From Desulfovibrio sp. (GTDB lineage: Bacteria > Desulfobacterota > Desulfovibrionia > Desulfovibrionales > Desulfovibrionaceae), in contig JAIWOE010000031.1 in the NCBI GenBank assembly GCA_020217165.1, forward strand, positions 1-10,000: DNA of 10,000 nucleotides, in the 5' to 3' direction. The notes under the pieces were generated by a model. The model ran no database searches and was not told where the DNA came from. It saw only the letters and a program-made list of their open reading frames with translations. Each line of letters begins with the position of its first letter. Positions within the stretch are counted from its first letter, which is position 1. A program made the position numbers and the translations under genes. Shown here piece after piece: positions 5,194 through 10,000 of this stretch.

Positions 5194-7298
5194 AATTTCT
5201 GCCCGGTGCCATCGCCCGCAGCCTGCCCTTTGCCACCAAGCTGGGGCTGGGCATCAGCGCCATCGTGCTCTTCGTGTCCGTATCCATGACGGCCACCTTC
5301 CACGAAATGGCCTCCCGTTCCCTCACCAATGAGGGCAAGAAATGGGGCCGCATGCTTTGCGAAAACCTTGCCCTGCGCATCCGCGACCCCCTGCTGGCCC
5401 AGGACCTGTTGCGCATCAAGAACCATGTGGACGAGCTCAAAAGCGCCGGCAACGACGTAGCGTACGCCTTTGTCATGGACGCCGAGGACCACGTGCTGGC
5501 CCACACCTTCCAGGGAGGCTTCCCCGTGGAGCTGCCCGCGGCCAATGCCGTGCCGCCGGGGGAAACCTTTCACGTGGAACTCATCGATACCGGCACGGCC
5601 CTGGTGTATGACTTCGCCGCCCCGGTGGTGGTGGCCGGCAACCGCCTGGGGGTGGCCCGGGTGGGGCTGGCCAAGTCCGGGGTGGAAGACGTCATCCGCG
5701 CCCTCATCGACCCGGTCATCAATGTGTCCTTCCTGACCATGATCCTGGCCGTGGCCCTGGCCACCCTGTACGCCCGGCGCGTTACCCGGCGCATCAATCA
5801 GCTGCGGGAGCATGCGGCCTCGGTGGTGGCTGGCCGCCTGGAACTGCCGGACTCCCTGCCCAAGCCCCGGGTGTGCTGGAAGGAGAAGCGCTGCTCCCTG
5901 GCCAAGTGCCCCGTGCACGGGGATGCCTCCCTGCCCTGCTGGTACATTGCCGGCAACCTGGCCGCGCATCCTGAATGCTTTGAGGGACACTGCGTCCCGG
6001 CCACGGACGAGGCCTGCGCCAATTGCGAGGTCTACCTGGAAAACGCCGGGGACGAGATTCAGCAGCTCAGCGAAACCTTCAATATCATGACCTATACCCT
6101 GCGGCTGCATTTGGACGAACTGCATGCCGCCGAACGGGAACTGACCCGCCAGAAGGAGCTCATGCGCACCATCCTGGACGCCACGCCGGACTACGTGGCC
6201 CTGCAGGACCGCGACCATCGCTATATGGCCGTGAACAAAGCGCTTTCCGAGATGCTAGGCCAGTCCGAGGCAGCCATCGTGGGCCAGGGGGATAATACCC
6301 TCATGCCCCCGGCCGAAGCCCGCCGCAACCGCGAAGCCCTGGAACGCATCTTCCAGACTGGCCGACGGGAGGAGGAGGAAATTCAGCTCCGCCGCGATGG
6401 CGCCACCCAATGGCTGCACGTGGTCCGCGTGCCCGTGAAGGATGATCAGGGCCGGGTGGTGGCGGTGGTGCGCTCGGCGCGGGATGTCAGCCAGCTCAAG
6501 ACCATGCAGGACCAGCTCATCCAGGCGCAGAAAATGGAATCCCTGGGCAAGCTGGCTGGCGGCGTGGCCCACGAAATCAACACCCCTCTGGGCGTGATCC
6601 TGGGCTATTCCCAGTTGCTGCAGGAGGATGTGCCGCCGGAATCCACCCTTTGCGCCGACCTGCAGATCATCGAAAAACAGGCCAAGGTGTGCCGCAAGAT
6701 CGTGGCTGATCTGCTGGGCTTCTCCCGCCAGGCTGCCAGCGTCAAGATGGAAATGTGCTTCAACAATTCCCTCATGGAAGCCGTGACCCTGGTGCGCCAT
6801 ACCTTCCAGCTGGACAAGGTAGAGATCCAGACAAGGCTTGACGACCGCCTGCCCATCATCTACGGCGATCCGGAAAAACTCAAACAGGTCTGGATCAATT
6901 TGCTGAACAATGCCCGAGACGCCATGCCCCACGGCGGGCTGCTGCGCGTAAGCTCCCGGCTGGAGAGCGAGCGCGGTGTGGTCTTGGCCACCTTCTCCGA
7001 CACGGGTGAGGGCATTCCCCCGGAGAACCTGCCCCGCATCTTCGATCCGTTCTTCAGCACCAAAAGCGTGGGCCAAGGCACCGGGCTGGGCCTGTCGGTC
7101 TCCTTCGGCATCATCAAGGACCACGGCGGCTCCATCCGAGTGCTCAGCCCGGCACCGAACATGACGGGTGCAGACCTTCCGGACAACGCCGGCCCTGGGG
7201 CGCAGTTCGTCATTGAACTGCCCCTGGACCACTCGGACCTGGACCTCCCCGCTGCCAGCCGCCCCACACCACCGTCCCCCCCCGCCGAGACGGCCTGA
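5190..7298 (+). CDS. Membrane sensor histidine kinase with Cys-rich HAMP insertion and PAS domain
   Basis: This 702-residue protein autophosphorylates on His and should pass the phosphate to the response regulator encoded next. TM1 is at about 17-36, a periplasmic sensor region at about 37-172, and TM2 at about 176-196. A HAMP-like linker follows (RRINQLREHAASVVAGRLE ... DEIQQLSETFN), split by an eight-Cys module at 229-279. A PAS/PAC domain covers about 327-434. The kinase core has the H-box AGGVAHEINTPLG with H461, the N-box LLNNARDAM (N573/N574), the G1 motif DTGEGIP (D604) and the G2 motif GTGLGLS (about 630-636). All core motifs are intact. The C-terminal tail is Pro/Ser-rich, with no receiver domain. 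The gene overlaps the binding-protein gene by 4 nt, which suggests that the periplasmic region reads out the PhnD-like protein. Confidence 0.93.
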   Translation: MKFLPGAIARSLPFATKLGLGISAIVLFVSVSMTATFHEMASRSLTNEGKKWGRMLCENLALRIRDPLLAQDLLRIKNHVDELKSAGNDVAYAFVMDAEDHVLAHTFQGGFPVELPAANAVPPGETFHVELIDTGTALVYDFAAPVVVAGNRLGVARVGLAKSGVEDVIRALIDPVINVSFLTMILAVALATLYARRVTRRINQLREHAASVVAGRLELPDSLPKPRVCWKEKRCSLAKCPVHGDASLPCWYIAGNLAAHPECFEGHCVPATDEACANCEVYLENAGDEIQQLSETFNIMTYTLRLHLDELHAAERELTRQKELMRTILDATPDYVALQDRDHRYMAVNKALSEMLGQSEAAIVGQGDNTLMPPAEARRNREALERIFQTGRREEEEIQLRRDGATQWLHVVRVPVKDDQGRVVAVVRSARDVSQLKTMQDQLIQAQKMESLGKLAGGVAHEINTPLGVILGYSQLLQEDVPPESTLCADLQIIEKQAKVCRKIVADLLGFSRQAASVKMEMCFNNSLMEAVTLVRHTFQLDKVEIQTRLDDRLPIIYGDPEKLKQVWINLLNNARDAMPHGGLLRVSSRLESERGVVLATFSDTGEGIPPENLPRIFDPFFSTKSVGQGTGLGLSVSFGIIKDHGGSIRVLSPAPNMTGADLPDNAGPGAQFVIELPLDHSDLDLPAASRPTPPSPPAETA
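5874..6026 (+). other. Cys-rich module inserted in the HAMP linker of the sensor kinase
   Basis: Residues 229-279 contain eight cysteines: C229, C235, C240, C250, C263, C268, C276 and C279. The pattern begins CWKEKRC and ends CANCEVY. Similar CW...C...CPxY...CW...C..C inserts are, as I recall, common in signalling proteins of anaerobic deltaproteobacteria. The spacing suggests metal or Fe-S binding or redox sensing on the cytoplasmic face, next to the membrane. The cofactor is not known from sequence. Confidence 0.75.
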
Positions 7299-7312
7299 CC
7301 GTCTCCACCACC

Positions 7313-7317
7313 AAGGA
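7313..7317 (+). promoter_or_regulatory. Ribosome binding site for the response regulator
   Basis: AAGGA is placed 7 nt upstream of the ATG at 7325, in the 26-nt gap after the kinase stop codon. It supports the chosen start. Confidence 0.7.
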
Positions 7318-7324
7318 TCCATCC

Positions 7325-7684
7325 ATGGCAAACATCATTGTGCTGGACGACGTGGCCGACGCCGGCGTGCTCATCAAGCGTATCCTGGAACGCAAGGGCC
7401 ACGCCGTGACCAGCTTTACCGAAGAGGAAGAAGCCCTGGCCTTTGCCGCCAGGCACCGGCCGCAGCTGGCCATCCTGGACATCAAACTCAAGAAGATGAC
7501 TGGGGTGGAAGTGTTGGACGAGCTGAAAAAAGTCGACGCCGGCATCAAGGTCATCATGCTCACGGGCTACCCCACCCTGGAAACCGCGCGAGAGAGCGTT
7601 CGCCTGGGCGCCGACGAATACTGCGTCAAGCCCATCGACAAGGACGAGCTCGAAGCCAAGGTGGAAGAGGTGCTCGCCAAGTAG
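7325..7684 (+). CDS. Single-domain (CheY-like) response regulator
   Basis: The 119-residue product is one complete receiver domain and nothing else. The acidic pocket is D8/D9 in IIVLDDVADAG, the phospho-acceptor is D52 in LAILDIKLKKMTG, and the switch residues T80 (MLTGYP) and K102 (CVKPID) are present. It should accept phosphate from the kinase encoded 26 nt upstream. No DNA-binding, GGDEF or enzymatic output domain is attached, so the signal must leave through protein-protein contact or a phosphorelay. Protein B starts 26 nt downstream, making A and B the obvious candidate partners; that link is inference from position only. Confidence 0.95.
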   Translation: MANIIVLDDVADAGVLIKRILERKGHAVTSFTEEEEALAFAARHRPQLAILDIKLKKMTGVEVLDELKKVDAGIKVIMLTGYPTLETARESVRLGADEYCVKPIDKDELEAKVEEVLAK

Positions 7685-7710
7685 GCCCCGACCGTGGTAC
7701 GTTTGGTCCC

Positions 7711-10000
7711 GTGCTGAATAAGGAACTGCTCAAACACTGGACATATCAGGTCTTTGCCCCGGGAACGCTGCTGCGGGTCCGGTACGAGGCCTTTCGGGAA
7801 TTGCTGGCCCTGGACGAAACCTGCCTGGAACGCATCACCGAGCTGGAAGACATTCACTACGGCCGCCGCGCCGTGGACTGGACCCGTGTGGTCCACCTGG
7901 TGCATGAGCTGGAAGATTTGGGCCGCAAGCTCGTCTCCGCCCTCACCACCCTCTCGCCCGCCAAGGGCGTGACGCTGATGGAGTATTTCCAGAAGATCGC
8001 CTTCTATCTGGAGCTGGCGGTGGACATTGCCCCGCCAGAGGCCACCCCCCCCTTCGTCCTGCCCCTGCACCAGCAGGCCCCGCCTGCCCAGCTGGGAGGC
8101 AAGGCCGCCAATCTGGTGCTGGCCCGCCAGCTGCCGGACATGCCCGTGCCCCAGGGATTTGTCATCACCGCCAGCGCCTTCCACTATTTTCTAGAGTCCA
8201 ACAACCTGCGCGAGGCCCTGGATGCCCAGCTGCGCACCCTGCGGCTGGATGATCCCGAAGGCCTGGAGCGCGCCAGCGCCGCCCTGCAGGCCCTGGTGCG
8301 GGAGGCCGAAATCCCCAGGGCCATCCTGCAGGAGATGGACCAGGCGCGCGCCGCCCTGCCGGACCCCACCGCCCGCCTGGCCGTGCGCTCCAGCGCCGTG
8401 GCCGAGGACGCCGCCAATTCCTTTGCCGGCCAGTACGACAGCCTGCTGAACGTGGCCCCCGAGGGCCTGCCCGAGGCCTGGCGCACCGTGGTCATGGGCA
8501 AATACTCCCCCCGGGCCCTGACGTACCGCATCCTCACCGGCCTGTCGGACCTGGAAACCCCCATGGCCGTGCTGGTCATGCCCATGGTGGACGCCGCCTA
8601 CGCCGGCGTGTGCTACACCCGGGATGCGGACCGCTCCGCCAGCCTTTGCGGCATGATGGCCCTGTATGCCGTGCCGGGCCTGGGGGAAAACCTCGTCAGC
8701 GGCCGGCTCTCCCCGGGGGTCTTTTGCATTGATCCCGGCGCGCCACCGGCGCATCCGCCGGCCATTCTCCAACGGCCGGCAGGCTTTGCGGGCCTGCCCG
8801 ACGAGACCGTGCGCCGTCTGGCCCGCATGGCCTGGCAGCTGGAACAGTATTTCGGCAGCCCCCAGGACGTGGAATGGGCCGTGGACCGTACCGGCGCACC
8901 CTGGATTCTGCAAACCAGACCCATGCAGCAGGGCCAGCAGGCCCCGGCTGCCGCGGGCCTGTCTGCCTCCATGCCTGGGCTTTTGCCGGAACAGCTTCCC
9001 GAACCCCTGCTCTCCGGCGGCGTGTCCGTCTCTCCCGGCGGCGCCTGCGGCCCGGTGGTGCACGCCCGCACCGAGGCGGCCATCCGCCAGGCGCCTGCGG
9101 GTTGCATCCTGGTCACGGAATCCATGCCCCCCTCCCTGGTGCAGATCATGGGCCAGGTGGCTGGCGTGGTCAGCCTGCGGGGCAGCCGGGCCTCCCATTT
9201 CGCCTCCGTGGCCCGGGAGTTTGGCCTGCCGGTCATCGTGGGCGGCGAGGCGGTGTTCTCCCGACTCGCGGAAGGTGCGGAAATCACCCTGGATGCCGTG
9301 CACGGCCACGTCTTCCCCGGATGCATCGAGGCCGTAGTGGAAGCCGCGCAGCTACCGCGCAAATCCCTGGTGGCGGCAGCCCAGGCCCGGCTGGAAAAAC
9401 TCCTGCCCCATGTGGCCACCCTCTCCCTCACGGACCCCAACTCCCCGCAGTTCCGGCCGGAAAGCTGCCGCTCCGTGCACGACGTGGTCCGCTTTGCCCA
9501 TGAAACCTCGGTGCAGGAGATGTTCTCCCTGGTGGGCAAGTCTGCCCGCGGCATGGCCCGGGCCAAGAAGCTCCAGACCCGGCTGCCCATGACCATGTAC
9601 GTGCTGGACCTGGGCGACGGCCTGTTTGCCAGGGCGCGGGACAAAACCGAGATTGTTCCCGACGACATCACCTCTACCCCCATGTGGGCCCTGTGGTGGG
9701 GCATGTCCAGCGTGCCATTGCCAGCCGCCTCCCTGCCTGTGGCCGACTGGGAGTCCCTGGACCGCCACAGCGGCGGCCTGCTGCTGGACGACAAACTGCT
9801 GGCCAGCTTTGCCGTCATCGACGATTCCTATGCCCATCTGATGCTGCGCTTCGGCTACCATTTTTGCGTGGTGGACGCCCTCTGCGTGCAGGGCGGCGAG
9901 AAGAACCATGTGGCCGTGCGCTTCAAGGGCGGCGGCGGGCAGTACCATCAGCGGTTGCTGCGGCTGGAATTCCTGCGGCAAGTGCTGGAAGCGCAAGGGT
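7711..10000 (+). CDS. Dikinase-like protein B: ATP-grasp (PPDK_N) + phosphohistidine domain + distinct C-terminal domain (3' truncated by window edge)
   Basis: The frame is open from a GTG start at 7711 to the window end (763 codons visible). It is a full-architecture paralogue of protein A. The helical N-terminal region has RVRYEAFRELL, matching QFRYTQFRLAL in A. The ATP-grasp domain has GGKAANL (K131), RSSAVAED (R226) and VEW...LQTRP (E388, Q401, R403). The swivel domain has RGSRASHFASVAREFGLP with H496 as the likely phospho-His. The C-terminal domain has FRPESCRSVHDVVRFAHE (581-598), VLDLGDG (631-637) and RFGYHF (713-718), without any pyruvate/PEP-barrel signature. GTG 7711 lacks a strong ribosome binding site, but gives an ML-type N-terminus like that of A, and the next in-frame ATG would cut into the shared helical region. 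By comparison with A, roughly 80-130 residues remain beyond the window. Its acceptor substrate is unknown. Confidence 0.85.
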   Translation, partial: MLNKELLKHWTYQVFAPGTLLRVRYEAFRELLALDETCLERITELEDIHYGRRAVDWTRVVHLVHELEDLGRKLVSALTTLSPAKGVTLMEYFQKIAFYLELAVDIAPPEATPPFVLPLHQQAPPAQLGGKAANLVLARQLPDMPVPQGFVITASAFHYFLESNNLREALDAQLRTLRLDDPEGLERASAALQALVREAEIPRAILQEMDQARAALPDPTARLAVRSSAVAEDAANSFAGQYDSLLNVAPEGLPEAWRTVVMGKYSPRALTYRILTGLSDLETPMAVLVMPMVDAAYAGVCYTRDADRSASLCGMMALYAVPGLGENLVSGRLSPGVFCIDPGAPPAHPPAILQRPAGFAGLPDETVRRLARMAWQLEQYFGSPQDVEWAVDRTGAPWILQTRPMQQGQQAPAAAGLSASMPGLLPEQLPEPLLSGGVSVSPGGACGPVVHARTEAAIRQAPAGCILVTESMPPSLVQIMGQVAGVVSLRGSRASHFASVAREFGLPVIVGGEAVFSRLAEGAEITLDAVHGHVFPGCIEAVVEAAQLPRKSLVAAAQARLEKLLPHVATLSLTDPNSPQFRPESCRSVHDVVRFAHETSVQEMFSLVGKSARGMARAKKLQTRLPMTMYVLDLGDGLFARARDKTEIVPDDITSTPMWALWWGMSSVPLPAASLPVADWESLDRHSGGLLLDDKLLASFAVIDDSYAHLMLRFGYHFCVVDALCVQGGEKNHVAVRFKGGGGQYHQRLLRLEFLRQVLEAQG

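Noticed and set aside
4051..6218. Long minus-strand open frames of 334 and 376 codons opposite the binding protein and kinase
   Set aside because: They are antisense shadows caused by GC-rich third positions. The overlying + strand genes have strong family signatures.

Overview
The window is GC-rich, almost fully coding, and all supported genes lie on the + strand. Style and content suggest a Desulfovibrio-like deltaproteobacterium: a TauE/SafE permease, a sensor kinase with a Cys-rich insertion in its HAMP region, and dikinase-like ATP-grasp proteins. That assignment rests on recalled family distribution, not on a marker gene, so it is tentative.

Layout: (i) 2-1165 holds the 3' part of a TauE/SafE-family permease and, 3 nt behind it, a small two-helix membrane protein of unknown function. 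A strong rho-independent terminator (1193-1237) closes this unit. (ii) 1238-1403 is a non-coding leader with a 27-bp imperfect palindrome (1260-1286), a good operator candidate. (iii) 1404 to the window end is a tight five-gene run, probably one operon: dikinase-like protein A (1404-4148), a PhnD-like periplasmic binding protein (4213-5193), a hybrid-free sensor histidine kinase (5190-7298), a single-domain response regulator (7325-7684), and dikinase-like protein B (7711 to beyond 10000).

The striking point is the pair A/B. Both have a helical N-terminal region, a PPDK/PEP-synthase type ATP-grasp domain, a phosphohistidine swivel domain with its His, and then, where PEP synthase carries its pyruvate/PEP barrel, a different C-terminal domain. 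A and B share that domain (motifs FRxxSCxxxHDxxRFxHE, VLDLGxG, RFG[FY]HF). They are therefore unlikely to be PEP synthases. They look like phosphotransferases for an unknown acceptor, built on the same general logic as rifampin phosphotransferase or phenylphosphate synthase.

Working model (inference): the binding protein detects a periplasmic ligand, perhaps an oxyanion or phosphonate-like compound, and signals through the kinase. The kinase phosphorylates the output-less response regulator, which acts by protein contact, plausibly on A and/or B. No ABC permease or ATPase for the binding protein is visible here, which favours a sensing role over import.
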